A stretch of DNA of 64,000 bases from Basidiobolus meristosporus CBS 931.73 (GCA_002104905.1 MCFE01000346.1:1-64000), one strand, 5' to 3'. Counted from the first letter of the stretch, positions 8,608 through 20,397 are shown. The notes: generated by a model from the letters alone, not told the origin. Program-made: numbers and translations.

Positions 8608-11436
8608 ACAGAAAAATACCTATCTCAGATGACCTCAAACTCAGGAAAGCTATTATACTTGAATGGAGTAATCAATGAAGTACCTGCCAAGATCATCATT
8701 GACTCAGGAGCATTACATGAGTACATGTCAGAGCAATTTGCTTTGAGAGCTGGAATCAACTTGGAACCCACCAAATCAACTTCAGTTTCAACAGCCAATG
8801 GGGACTCTAACATAATCAACCTTATTACCCAGCCAATAAGAATGAAGATCAATGACTATGAAGAAGACCTACAGGCTTATATATTTGGGAACTGCAAGTT
8901 TGACCTTGTACTTGGAAAAACCTGGCTATTTTGTTGTAATCCATCAATCAACTGGAGAACCCATGCTACTCAGATCCAAAAAGACAACAAGACCTATGAG
9001 CTATTACCTGCCATGCTGGATTTCAACTTGGTCAATTCCAGTATGTGTGAGACAAGTGAACTTAGCAAGACCCAGTTCTGTAGAGCACTTAGAAAAGATA
9101 CCGAGATGTTCCTCATGGCAGTATTACAGGAGGATTCCTCTACCCCTGCACCCCAGCAGGTCCAGACTCTCTTGAAGAAATATTCAGACGTGTTCCCAGA
9201 TGAGCTTGTAAGCCTACCACCAGTCAGAGACGTGGATCATGCCATTGACACAGGAGATAGCCCTCCAGTGAGCAAGACACCTTACAGAATGAGTCCATTA
9301 GAATTGGAGGAAATGAAGAAACAAATTGATCAGCTATTGGAGCAAGGATACATCAGGCCCAGCAAGTCACCCCAGGGAGCACCAGTGCTTTTTGTGAAAA
9401 AGAAGGATGGAACACTTAGGATGTGCATTGACTACAGAGCCCTGAACTCAGTTACCGTCAAGAATAAGTACCCCATACCTTGGATTGATGAGCTTTTAAA
9501 CCAACTTAATGGAGCCACTATTTTCAGCAAGATTGACCTCATGTCAGGATACAAACAGATTAGGGTGAAGCCAGAAGACATCCCCAAGACAGCATTCAGG
9601 ACCAGATATGGACATTACAAGTACTTAGTCATGAGTTTTGGCCTCACCAATGCCCGTGCAACATTCATGACGCTGATGCAGACTGTCTTTCAGGAGTACT
9701 TAGACAAGTTTGTGATAATCTACCTGGATGACATATTGATATACAGCAAGACAGAAGAGGATCACGTAGTGCACATTGAAAAGGTCTTGAAGAAACTAAG
9801 AGAGAACAAGCTATATGGCAAGCTAGCCAAGTGTGAATTCTTCAAGGAGCATGTTGAATACCTGGGACACATAGTGACTAGCACAGGAGTAGCCTTAGAC
9901 CCAAAGAAGGTGGAAGTAATCAAGAACTTGAAGCAGCCCCATAGCATATCAGAACTCAGATCATTCCTTGGAATGGTTTCCTATTATTGGAGATTTGTCA
10001 GGTCCTTTGCAAGTATTTCAGCCCCTTTAACTGATATCCTCAAGAAAGACAATACCTACAAGTGGGACATAGCTTGTAAGACTGCCTTCCAGATGCTCAA
10101 GAATGAACTTGCTAAGCTACCAAGCTTAAGAATACCTGACTTCAGAAAAGAGTTTATTCTGTGCACAGGTGATTCAGATTATGCAATTGGTGGAGTGTTG
10201 AGCCAAGAACACAAGGGAAAGGACTACCCTGTTGCCTTTGAATCCAAGAAACTGAACTCAGCAGAGCAAAACTATCCAGTCCATGAGAAGGAGATGCTTG
10301 CTTTAGTATACTGTTTGAAGACATGGAGAAGCTATATTGAAGGAGTCAAATTCACTATGAAGACTGATCATGCCTCCCTCAAGTATATATTTACTCCAAA
10401 GATACTCTCTAGAAGAATGACAAGATGGAGTAAGTACAATCAGCAATTTGATTTGGGGATTGTCTACTGCCCTGGAAAAAGCAACACAGTTGCTGATGCC
10501 TTATCAAGATTGGATCAAGTTGCACAACTCAACTTGGTGCATGATTCATATTGGCCTAGCCTGTTACCAAAGTACTTGGAGGACTAAGCCATTCCTAATG
10601 AGGTGGATGAAGTTATCAAGAAGATATTCCGGGATGAAGCCAGCAAACTTATAGTACAGGATGAAACACTCTACCAAATTGTTGATGGAAGCCCTATTGC
10701 ATATTGCCCTTATGTTGCTTGCCTGGATTTAATACATAAGCTACACCATGGATATGGGCATCTTGGAATTGAAGGAACCTACAGCCTTGTGAAAGCCAGA
10801 GCATGGTGGCCCAGAATGAAACATGACATTGAGAAGCTAGTGAAAACATGCCCAAATTGCCAAATCAACCAAGGCCAACCACAGAGAATTGCTGAACTCT
10901 TTCCCTTGGAGCCTGTAAGACTATTTGAAAGATGGGGAATTGACTTTATTGGATGACTGCCAACTACCAGGAAATGCAACTGTTGGATCCTTGCAGCAAT
11001 TGACCATGCCACTAAATGGCCAGTGGCTAAAGCTGTACCTATAGCCAGTGAGCAAGAAGTTACAAATTTCATCTACCATGAGATCTTTATGAAGTTTGGA
11101 TGCCCTGTAGAGATTCTATCCAATAGAGGTGCAAACTTTATGGCAAAGACATTGGAAGCTTATCTGGAAATGCAGCAGACCAAACACTTGAAAACCTTGG
11201 CATATCACCCCAGAACTAATGGAGTCACTGGACAGTTTAATGGATTATTTGGAAAAGTGCTGACCAAGTATGCATATGGAGTTGTCAGTAGATGGGATGA
11301 GTATATAGACCAAGCACTCTTTGCATGCAGAGTTGGAATATACAACATGACCCAACAATTGCCATTTTACTTAGTGTATGGATATAACCAAGGATTCCAG
11401 GAGATATCATACAACCAAAGCTTACAGACACCTTAG
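8461..11436 (+). pseudogene. Gypsy pol: protease-RT-RNase H-integrase, inactivated
   Basis: A single frame spans 8,461-11,436 with stops at 10,585-10,587 (TAA) and 10,954-10,956 (TGA). The aspartic protease has IIDSGA near 8,695. The reverse transcriptase keeps YLDDILIYS near 9,720. In RNase H the expected TDASD is TGDSD near 10,170, so a catalytic Asp may be lost. The integrase has its HHCC-like region near 10,745-10,860 and first Asp in WGIDFIG, but the second Asp is Asn (SNRGANF near 11,131) and the catalytic Glu of the usual G.TERFN is Gly (GVTGQFN near 11,222). The TGA sits where CGA or GGA would be expected, consistent with CpG deamination. Confidence 0.85.
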
Positions 11437-11814
11437 AAGATGAACTCAGTCAGCCAAGTAGACACCAGCAGCTGGAACAAGGACATCCAGAGGCACAGAC
11501 CAAAGTATCTCAAGGTGCAGAAAGTATGAAGCCGAGATTTGATAAGACTATAGCACCAGAAGCATTGACAGTTGGGAACTTTGTTTTGCTAAGAAACAAT
11601 ACTTGAAAGAAGTTTGAGCCACAATGGACAGGGCCATTCAAGATCATCAGAGAATGTCCATATGCAACTTACCAACTAGTGGACAAACAAGGCAAAATCT
11701 GAGAAGACTTAGTGCATAGAGACAGACTCAAGCTGGCAAGACTTGCTGATAATACTGAACCCTCAAGATATTGGTATTGCAAGAAAAGAGATTCAGGAGA
11801 ACCTTGTTAACTTC
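11437..11814 (+). pseudogene. Gypsy pol 3' end, frame-shifted
   Basis: After the stop at 11,436, conserved C-terminal pol sequence continues in broken frames, including a GPF-type segment around 11,620. The same region is present inverted near 12,550-12,700, confirming that it belongs to the element. Confidence 0.5.
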
Positions 11815-11826
11815 AGTAGGGGAGAA
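11815..11826 (+). promoter_or_regulatory. Polypurine tract of the gypsy element
   Basis: The purine-rich AGTAGGGGAGAA lies immediately before the LTR start, as required for plus-strand priming. The inverted second fragment carries the same tract next to its LTR. Confidence 0.75.
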
Positions 11827-12194
11827 TATTATGATCTGCTGCTTGAATGTTTAAGTTAGATCAGTTTTTAGTCAAATCACTTAGTTATTTGATGGCCTGT
11901 CAGTATATCAGTATTATCTATCAAATCAGTAGCATTAGTTAGCAGATGAATCAGCAGATTCTTATTAGACAGGAATAGATATATCAAGCAGGATCTTATA
12001 GGGTGATGATGATGCAATCAAGTGAGTCATGAGCCACAACCTGCATTGGGAAGTAAAATTAGTCAGTAATTGATCTGGCAAAATGTATATAAGGAGCTGC
12101 TGGAACCTCAATAAAGATCAGTTCATGTTTTAGTGAGTACAATACTATCTAAACTCCCTATTCCTCTACAACTCTTATACCAAGACTTATAACA
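11827..12194 (+). repeat. 3' LTR of the gypsy element (368 bp)
   Basis: The LTR begins TATTATGATC (TGTTATGATC in the inverted copy) and ends ATAACA, giving TGTTAT/ATAACA termini. It contains GTATATAAGG near 12,083 and AATAAAG near 12,110, spaced like a promoter and poly(A) signal. Confidence 0.75.
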
Positions 12195-12474
12195 GAGCAT
12201 TGTTAGCAAGTTTTGCAAGCACAAATATAGCTTTATGAGCTGTATGCTTTTGGATGTTCCCTTGTCCTTCTACTAGTTAGGAAGTTGCAAATGAATATTC
12301 TTGGGGCAGTAGGCAATCTCCATTTCAAATTGCTAGATGTATTCCCTGCATCTTGTCATTCTTCTGGATAGTACCTTCTGAATAGGTACAAACTTGACTA
12401 GACATGATCAGGCCTGGCAGTGCACTTGACTGCTATGGTATAGCATCCTCATATCTTTTAGCAGCATATTATGG
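12195..12474. other. Unassigned transposon-derived DNA
   Basis: This sequence lies between two oppositely oriented gypsy pieces. No ORF or repeat boundary is visible. Confidence 0.4.
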
Positions 12475-12957
12475 CCATCAAATAACTAATTGATTTGACT
12501 AAAAACTGATCTAACTTAAATGTTCAAGCAGCAGATCATAACATTCTCCCCTACTAAAGATATTCCCTTGTTTGTCCATTAGTGGTAAGTTGCATATGGA
12601 CAATCTTTGATGATCTTAAAAGATCCCGTCCATTGTTGCTCAAACTTCTTCCAAGTACTGTTACTCAGCAATACAAAGTTCCTAACTGTCAATGATCCTT
12701 AGTGTCTTCACAAATCCTAGCAGTTTTCTCTTAATCTGAGAGTACCTTTGTTCTCAAGGAGAGAAAAGGCAGCACTCATACCTGCAGGCATAGAGGTTGC
12801 CATCTTAGTCATCTTGGCCCAGTAGTGCTCCAGCTCCTATAGGGCTTGCATCAGCCATCAATATAGGTGAGCATTCAGTGTTCCAATAGTCAAAATGCTT
12901 AGAATTGGTGGGGATACTGGGGCCTCCTTTAGTAGTTGCATTGCATCTTCTTGTGCT
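12475..12957 (-). mobile_element. Inverted gypsy fragment: pol 3' end, PPT and LTR start
   Basis: Read on the minus strand, about 12,900-12,544 corresponds to the 3' end of the gypsy internal region, followed by a polypurine tract and the first 69 bp of the LTR (12,543-12,475), where homology stops. It lies head-on to the neighbouring gypsy LTR. The solo LTR at 12,963 interrupts its upstream continuation. Confidence 0.6.
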
Positions 12958-12962
12958 TCTCC

Positions 12963-13483
12963 TGTCATGATCACATGACAACCATGAACACCCATGCCAA
13001 GTTTCAGCTTCCTAGCTCAATTTCTAAGAAATTCCTTCTGGAACCTTCTACCACCTTCCAGAAAGTTCCTGACCATTCCAAACCATTGTTACACAATGGA
13101 ACATTCCATGGAAGCTTTCCATTGTATTTTTCATAGTTCAGTACCATATATGGAAATACCAGGTCACATGACTTAGTCACATGATCAGGTGACCCAATCC
13201 ATTTCCCCATCCTGTCTCAGTGCCGTGTCATCTATGTCATTATCCCCAGCACCATTGCTGTGCCTCACCCCACAACCCCATTAGTATTAGCTAATATCTC
13301 TTGGCATCAGTATAGCCAAAAAGTATATATAGTCCTATCCCCCCTTAAGTATTCCTCAGTCTGATAAACACAGGTCTTGAATAAACAGCCTTGTCTTGAA
13401 TCCTGCCTTGCCTTGATGGTCCACACCTAAGTCCTTTCCTGCTGTGCCTAGCTTTTCCTCCTGCCTTGTGTCTATTCATAACA
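12963..13483 (+). repeat. Solo LTR (521 bp) with TCTCC target duplication
   Basis: The ends TGTCATGA and TCATAACA are imperfect inverted termini. TCTCC occurs at both 12,958-12,962 and 13,484-13,488. A TATA-like AGTATATATAG near 13,322 and AATAAAC near 13,380 give the + orientation. No internal coding region is attached, so this is a recombination-derived solo LTR. Confidence 0.8.
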
Positions 13484-13488
13484 TCTCC

Positions 13489-13757
13489 CTATATAAATGG
13501 GGCATTCTTTCTTTGTAGTTGACAAATTGGTTTTGCAGGTTCAGAAAGTCTTGGTATCCAGATCCTAAAGAGCCCAGAAGCTGCCACAAAGCCACAAGCT
13601 TGGGTTGGGTTTGTGGCAGCAGGCCAGTTACATATCTTTTGTGTCTTGTAATCTCAAGGTGAGTAACCATAAGTGTTGCATCTTTGTCTAGCAAAAGATA
13701 TCTCTGATACACCAATGCTGCTCTATTCACCACTGATGATGAGTCTTGTCTCTTCAA
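13489..13757 (-). pseudogene. Gag-like ORF remnant downstream of the 1.06-kb LTR
   Basis: A 93-codon minus-strand ORF starts at 13,757, about 90 bp inside the end of the inverted LTR (13,850), where the first gene of a retrotransposon is expected. It lacks diagnostic motifs. Its frame runs a few codons into the solo LTR, which interrupts it. The gag assignment rests on position only. Confidence 0.4.
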
Positions 13758-13849
13758 TGGCTCCTAATATAGTATCATTGTCCAAGATGGGGCCATAGAC
13801 AAGCTTTCTGACTCCACGCATAACTTTGGTGGTGTCCCAGTGTGGTGGT

Positions 13850-14909
13850 GTATAGGTCCAAGGGAGAGATATGTCCAGCACTTCTCAAGTGCTTTGTGTG
13901 TGGGGTGCTCACTAGGTGCAATAACCTCTGGCAAAAGCTTGCTAGGAATACTTGGGTTCTGTCTCTAATCTAATGTGAAGGGGAATAAAACCACAAGCTT
14001 GTCAAGGGAAAACTATTGAGCTACAATCCCCATCTTAGTTGGAGTCTTAACAAAAGTATGTGCTGGGTTCAGCATCCTTTAAGATGACAATGTACTAAAG
14101 CTTCCAAAGTCAAAACAACTGTAAGGTCCACCAGCAGGAACTTGATAAGAATGCAGCTGTGGCAAATAATTGCAAAGACTGAAAAGTAACTTTGCCTGTT
14201 AAAGAGCAAACTTGGGAAAGAATCAAATAAAATAAAGGATACCTACTCTGACTATTCCTCACAAGTAGTGTCACCAAGGTCAGTTGGCTATCAGCATAGT
14301 TTCATGGGAGTGTCCTGTGGTCTGCAGTTGGAAGTTCAGGTAGCAGCAGGTAGCAGTGATCACACTAATCAACAAGTTGGTATACTGATAAGAGGGATGA
14401 TGATTTATTGTTGAGAGATTGCCACCCTTATATACTTTTCTCACAGGCTAAGTGATTACTAATCATGGTGTTCCAGAAGGTTCTGGAGCTCTATAGAAAT
14501 CTTAATCACATCAGAATGAGCTAAGAGTATACTAAGTAGGTGCTGGAAGGTTCTAAGAGGCACAGCACATCGAACTAATCAGGAATCAGTGCTCTGAAAC
14601 CTGAGTAACATAGGGATACCATATATGGTATAGATATGGTAGGGATGGAGACTCAGGTTGACCATGTGTCATGGGTACTGGCATGGGTACTTGCCCAATA
14701 TAGAAGCACTTACAGCTAGTAATCCTACATAAAGTGAGGGTTAACTTATGCAATAAGGTAAGCAGGTATGATAGTTAGCTGGCTTATGGGATAGTACTGA
14801 TCAAGTAAGACATATGGGATAACTAAAATAAGTGTAGTAGAGAAATAGGGAAGTAGAAAATATAGGAATGTGCCCATCTGTCAGTGGGTGTCACTGTGAC
14901 CCCATTACA
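13850..14909 (-). repeat. Long terminal repeat, right inverted copy (1.06 kb)
   Basis: This is the reverse complement of 469-1,530 over its full length. The TATA and poly(A) blocks are conserved on the minus strand. At nearly every site where the left copy has CpG this copy has TpG or CpA. It abuts gene B on its upstream side and a possible gag on its downstream side. Confidence 0.65.
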
Positions 14910-14937
14910 GCAGACTCCTCTGGCTCTTGGTCAAGTA

Positions 14938-16193
14938 GGCCATTGAGAACTACTATGGAGCTGCAAGCTGACCATTATGCTCAGGCAGATATGAATGTAG
15001 CAATCTCAGTACCCTTAGTTGAAGACCAGCAACTGGCTGTCATAACATCACCACCACCCATATTAGCAAGTATGTTGTCAGCTCATACCAAAGCATTAAT
15101 GAAGCAATTAGGTGCAGTGGCTGATAGGTTAGATGTGATGGCCCAGAGAAATCAGTAAATAGTCCAGATACTGGATGAGCAGATAAAAGGTGTAGAGCAA
15201 TCAATATTCCAGATAGAGAAGGCAGTATCTTTGCTGCAAAGAAGGAACTCAAGTAGCTCAATGTCACAGCCAAGAATTGAGCCATTTCCCAATGTAACAG
15301 TAGAGGAACACTATAAAGTCTTTGAAGCACAACAACAGTGCCCAAAGATAAAGCCCACAGAAACATCTAGCACCGCATGGGAGGGAGACAATGTGGTGTT
15401 TACACCAAAGCCTAAAAATCAAAAGATATTGAAGATCCATGAAGCCATTGAGTGCAATAATGAAGAGTGGGCTAATACTCAAGAGGCCATCATAAGTCTA
15501 GCAGGCCATCACCTTGAGGCTGCCATACCATGGGACCATCAGGAACTCAAGGCCAAGCAGAATATGCTTGACTTGCTCCATGAGCATTATCCTGGATTCA
15601 AACAGGCAAACAGATTTTGGACCAGCATTGGTATGCTAAGAAAGTATCTTAAGAATAGCAGAAACCATCAAAGGCAGAAGAACAAGGGTGCCATGGCTGA
15701 TAACCTGCAGCTGCCTTAAGAGCGCATTACAAGCATGGCCAAAAGCTCCAAACAATCATCAAAGAGAAGTCAGGTAGCTGGAAGAGTGCCAATAAGGGAC
15801 AAGCAGCCTGACACACATGCACCAGCACAACATTTATCAAGGAAAAAGTGTAGTACCACTCAAGAAATACTCAGTCAAAGTAGCAGTGAAGGACCTGCCA
15901 GTGATAAAAACCAGCAGCTCTCTCAGGAGCCCACCACAACTACAGCTGAGAGCTTGAAACAAGCAGAAAAGAAACATCAGGTTGGCAGGAGAGTGCCAGC
16001 ATGGGACAAGCAGGCCAGAGCAAATGAGTTGGAGCAGAATTTATCAAGGAGAAAACATATTTCATTACAAGTAGCACTTAGACAAGATAGCGGTGAAAGA
16101 TCTGGGAGTGATAAAGGAAAAGGTAAAGGGAAAGTGTCTACCCAAGCCTCAGAGAGGGAAGCATGCAAAAAAACTGCAGTTTGTGCCAATTAA
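14938..16193 (+). pseudogene. Transposon-associated ORF 'gene B', longest copy
   Basis: One frame continues from about 14,938 to 16,193, interrupted by TAA at 15,156-15,158 and 15,717-15,719; both could derive from CAA. The N-terminal part (about 14,956-15,230) is helical and coiled-coil-like; the middle (15,250-15,700) is charged and mixed. The C-terminal part (15,735-16,140) is basic and Gln/Ser-rich, with two diverged repeats of about 45-60 residues sharing GRVP..DKQ and LSR(K/R)K. After 16,193 related coding sequence continues in another frame (16,093-16,476). I recognise no family. Repetition at three sites shows it belongs to a mobile element. Confidence 0.5.
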
Positions 16194-16605
16194 TGCCGCA
16201 AGCCTGGAACAGTATGAATTCCATTATAGCCAAGACAAATTATCAACAAGAAAACAGCTGCTTTCACAAGAGTTGGAAATGCAGCCTGTTGAGTTACACT
16301 CCAGCAAGGTAGATGAGTTTGCAGTAAAAGGCAGTTTGTCTACCACAGCCTCCATGTTCTCCATTGCTCACAGAGTGGAGATCCCACCAACAGACAAGGC
16401 TACAATGTCAAGAACTCAAAAGACTATTACAATGCATTCAGTGGAATTTTGGAACATTAATAGGCAGAGCAAGTGATTGCAGCACTTCTTCAAGAGCAGT
16501 GCTCAAGAAAACGCACTTGAATACTGCAAGGATTTATTAAAAAGTCTGGCAGATGAGGTGCTAGACCTTGCAGTGCTGGCTGAAGACCAGGATGTGTGGG
16601 AACCA
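16194..16605 (+). pseudogene. Frame-shifted 3' continuation of gene B
   Basis: Open sequence to 16,476 in a second frame and to about 16,650 in further frames is compositionally like gene B (Gln, Ser, Lys). It ends in a segment VNEQWHKA..LPKS that is duplicated in the following tandem repeat. Confidence 0.4.
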
Positions 16606-17322
16606 GTGAATGAACAGTGGCATAAAGCTGTAGAATTCCTACCAAAGTCATAGAAACAGAGTGTTACAGCAGAAATACTTATTGAGTGGTGGACTTTAAT
16701 GGAGTTACTTGTTGAGTATGAGGTTGGGCTTAATGTTAGTGTAGGGTATAGGGGCTTGAATAGGCCAATACAACTGGCATTTGAGGTAAAACTGTTGTTT
16801 CAATGGAAATAAATCAATTTGTACACCTAAAAAGTAAGAAAAGGTTGAGTCAGGAAGTAAGGAGTGAGAAAAAGAGGAAATAGCCAATCAATGCACACAA
16901 ATGCAGGAGGTGATAGAGTGTCAGGGATCAGGAAGTGAGAAAGCTGGCAGAGTACCATGTGTGGAAATGGTGAATGAACAATGGCATAAAGCCATTGGGC
17001 TCCTGCCAAAGTCATGGAAACAGAGCATTACAGCAGAAATACTTATTGAGTGGTGAATTTTAATGGATTTACTTGTTGAGTGTGGGGTTGGGCTTAATGT
17101 TGGTGTAGGGTATAGGGAACTGTATAGATCAGTACAATTAGCAATTGAGGCACAACTGAAGTTTCAACAGAAATAAATGAATTTGTTTGCATGAAAAGTA
17201 AGAGAAACAGTTGAGTTAGGAAGTAAGGAGTGCAAAAAAGAGGCAATGGCCAATCAATGTACACAAGCATAGGAGGTGATCAAGTGTCTGGGATCAGAAA
17301 GTGAGCAAATTGGCACGGAACT
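16606..17322 (+). repeat. 364-bp direct tandem duplication
   Basis: Two diverged units start at about 16,606 and 16,970 (both open with GTGAATGAACA.TGGCATAAAGC) and end near 17,322. Each carries the last codons of gene B and its 3' flank. In the first unit the ORF stops at TAG where the second has TGG. Confidence 0.75.
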
Positions 17323-18132
17323 AATCAAAAGCCACTTATATATTGTTGTGATGAAAAATTTTGACTAAGTTTTTTGTGAAATCTGGGGTGCAACTACTTT
17401 TCAATGGTCTCTGTACAGTGTCCTGATGGGATTAGTACCTCTTAGTCACAGGACTTTAAATCTTTGACAGCCTTTTGATGGGATCATCACAATAATTTCT
17501 CATAGGGAATGTGTGAGAACCTTGATATTACTTATATCAAAATTTAGTGATCATTGGTTTGCAATGACAATTCACATTGCAAATAAAATGCATTGTTTGG
17601 ATCATGACAAATGATAATAATTCAATGTGATTGCATCATCTTTTCCTAGGTTTTTTCTCACAGGGAATACTACTGTAGCATTTGGTAGTGACTCACTTTC
17701 CACACCTAAACTACTTCCTTGTTGACAATCATATTGGCTTTATGTGGACTATTAGTCAGTATTTTGCCTCCTGGTCAATGAGTGTAGTGCTGAAGCTTAG
17801 CCATGCTGAATTGCTCCTGATGATGTTATGGAACCATACCTGGAGTGCCATGTGCAGATGCATTCCTTTACTTGCCAAAGGCTTTTGTAGTGGAGGCACT
17901 TCCAGTGTGTCATTGTTAGTCAGTTCACCCAATGTAACTTGCTGATGGTCAGGTGTAAAAGCACATGCAGGCATAACTTGATGTGTAGGCATGGCCCTTG
18001 GCTGAGTTTGATGTGATGCAACTTGGACTGCTCTACTGGACTTGTGTCTAATTGAGCAGTTTGGCAAGTTCTAGTAGCTTTGCTCTGAACTGTGCACATT
18101 GACCCAAGGCATGTTGACCCAGTACATGGCAC

Positions 18133-18870
18133 TCATTTGAAGGGTGTTGGCATAGATTGGACTGACATACACTGGTGTGTTGATGTTGCAAGGGATGGTA
18201 AGGAATTCAGCAAGGTATGCTGTTGCCACCTAGACAATGTTGCCTGCACTCTGAAATCTTCCTCTTGATGCTCACCTTCCAATTTCTCAAGGTATTCACT
18301 TACCCTCTGTATGAGACCTTGGAACTGTTGCCTTGATGAGTCCTGTCTATATTGCTCTTGGAAGCCACTTAGCTCTACTAATATATCAAGCAGTATTTTA
18401 ATCATTTGAGGCAGAAACTTGCTCAAAAACTCCTTGGTTCCCAAAGTTGAGGCACAAACAGACACTTGAGGTCTGTACTATGCAAATTGCATGTGAAATT
18501 GGTTGCATGCAGCTTCTTCATCAAATCCCCTCACTCTCAGCTGATTCTTGACTTCAACACTTGTCTTGTTGTATATCTTCTTACATACATCTGCTGGTGT
18601 CTTGATGTAAAACTCATGCCACAGCTTTCTGCTCAGATTCTTACATCTCTGTCAACTCTCTGAGGTATGCAGCTCTGCTAGATTAATGAGTAGTGCACAA
18701 AAATCTGTATGAAGACTCATCATCAACACTTGGGCCATACTAAAATCATTTGGCAAGAACTTAAATGGATCCAACATTGTCTTTTCTGGTCCTGACCACT
18801 CTGGTGAGCTGGGGGATGGGTATTGTCTGGATTGTACTCAAGATGAGTTGAGACTTGGTATAGGGACCAT
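18133..18870 (-). pseudogene. Harbinger-like accessory ORF, copy 2
   Basis: Starts at ATG 18,870, the position equivalent to 4,031 in copy 1, and runs in one frame to a stop at 18,133, 50 or so codons short of copy 1's end. Internal stops include the shared TGA near 18,650 and one near 18,480. At two positions this copy preserves CAA where copy 1 has TAA, so the copies help define the ancestral frame. Function is not known. Confidence 0.55.
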
Positions 18871-19229
18871 AATGATGGATTTTAATACTTATGTATTAGT
18901 ATATTGGCATCAACCTGGTCTTATATGAAGTATATATGAAAACTCATGTGATTGATGAATTATCTACATATTATGCATGATGCATCTTGGATTGAATTGA
19001 CATGTATTAGATCACATCAGTTGCAGATTTCCTATTTGACTATAGACTTGTCAGTAAATCATCAATAAAATCACCAAGTCATTGTTTACAGAGGATTCTT
19101 GCAAGATGATGATGGGATACATTGCAATTGATGGTTATTTAATCATAAAGCAGGAAAAATCAGATAAATTAAGCTGATTGTGCCAAATCAATTCAAATCA
19201 CATCTATACAATCACCTACCAATCTTAAT

Positions 19230-19781
19230 ATGGCCAACTTATCTGAATGGTCTTTTCTCAACAATCCCATCACTACCACTGGATTTCTATTTGACACATT
19301 AGAAGAGATATATACCAAGTACTGTGGACCATCAACCCCAATCTACTCAAGATGATCTCTTGTTGAGCTTCTCTGCTATTACAAGAACTATTGCCCTACA
19401 AGGTTTCATCCCACTGTCCATGGCAACAAAAGTCCCAGAAGCTTTCATTTGCAGCTGACAGTAATGGAGAACTACATTGCAGAGGGTGTGAATGACTTAG
19501 AACAAGCTTGGAATACTAGGTACAGAAGCTCCAATAGACTTCCACATCCCAGAGTGTTCAGCAACAGCTTCCATATCAGGAGTATTTTGGATACCTTGCC
19601 AGTCAGGATTAACAGACCTTCTAGAGGGCAGAGGCACTTTTATTCTGGCAAATACACAGCACACTGTATGAAGTTTCACGCACTGTCTGACATGGAGGGT
19701 AACATCATCCAGTACAGTGGGCCATCTGCTGGAAGTAGGCATGACAAAGCACTCTGGGTAGAGTCATCCAGAATTCAATAG
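19230..19781 (+). pseudogene. PIF/Harbinger-like transposase, copy 2
   Basis: ATG at 19,230 aligns to 4,391. An in-frame TGA near 19,351 replaces an Arg codon of copy 1, and a small deletion near 19,760 shifts the frame just after the GSRHD motif. The first-Asp motif LDTLPV and the YSGKY block are still readable. The 3' third of the gene is absent. Confidence 0.65.
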
Positions 19782-19800
19782 AGGGGAGAAATATATGGTA

Positions 19801-20397
19801 GACTTAGATGATTAATCAACCAACAGGGATTGCTGTAGATCCTGTTTGTGTACAAAGAAATCTCTATAAACTCAGCTGCTTAAACATTAATCTATGAGTC
19901 TCAATTGGGAGTAACTAGGAATATTTTCTTCAAGTAGTTGAGCCCAAGAGTATGATATTTCTGCAAGCTGCTTCAAATGACATTGCATTCTGAACAGATG
20001 CTCCCATTACTATAGAGACTTATTAAATATTTTGTGAACTTGTGTAAACAACTCCAAACCTTGTCCTGTATAAGGCCATTGAAAGCATAGTGCTAAATGA
20101 TGCAGGGTACACAATTATATACATGTGTTAGGGTTGGTTATATATGGCAAATAAGAATTAATTGTCAATGCTGTGGCACAGCAGGTAGGAGTGAGAAGTA
20201 CAGAGAAGCAGCACCTTCTCCAGTTATCTACACCTAAGATCCCATCTAGCCAACCTATGAAGCAATATATTATACCTCATGCCTAACTGATAGTATAGAG
20301 GATGAGGCAAATGCTTTGTTGCTAACCAGTTTTACATTAGTAGAAATCTCTAAATGAGATGGTATTTATTGATTGTTCAAATGCAGGAAGATCACGA
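19801..20397. other. Intergenic, boundary between transposon island and gene region
   Basis: AT-rich sequence with no ORF, repeat or RNA gene that I can support. CpG frequency rises sharply on entering the next gene. Confidence 0.5.

Larger units (their letters stand above)
7632..11826 (+). mobile_element. Ty3/gypsy retrotransposon internal region, 5'-truncated
   Basis: Gag remnants, then protease, reverse transcriptase, RNase H and integrase follow in Ty3/gypsy order, ending in a polypurine tract (11,815-11,826) and a 3' LTR. No 5' LTR or primer-binding site is seen upstream of gag; the TIR of another element abuts it. The coding frame has frameshifts in gag and stops in pol, so the element is dead. 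Confidence 0.85.
17521..19800. mobile_element. Second partial copy of the Harbinger-like element core
   Basis: Collinear with about 1,945-4,980 of the first element minus the MITE. It contains the empty MITE site at 17,527-17,529, the accessory ORF on the minus strand and the transposase on the plus strand. Homology ends near 19,800. It is almost devoid of CpG and has more stops than copy 1. Confidence 0.75.

Noticed and set aside
1-20390. Classical repeat-induced point mutation
   Set aside because: The decayed copies keep plentiful CpA and lose CpG specifically, opposite to the usual CpA-to-TpA RIP pattern.
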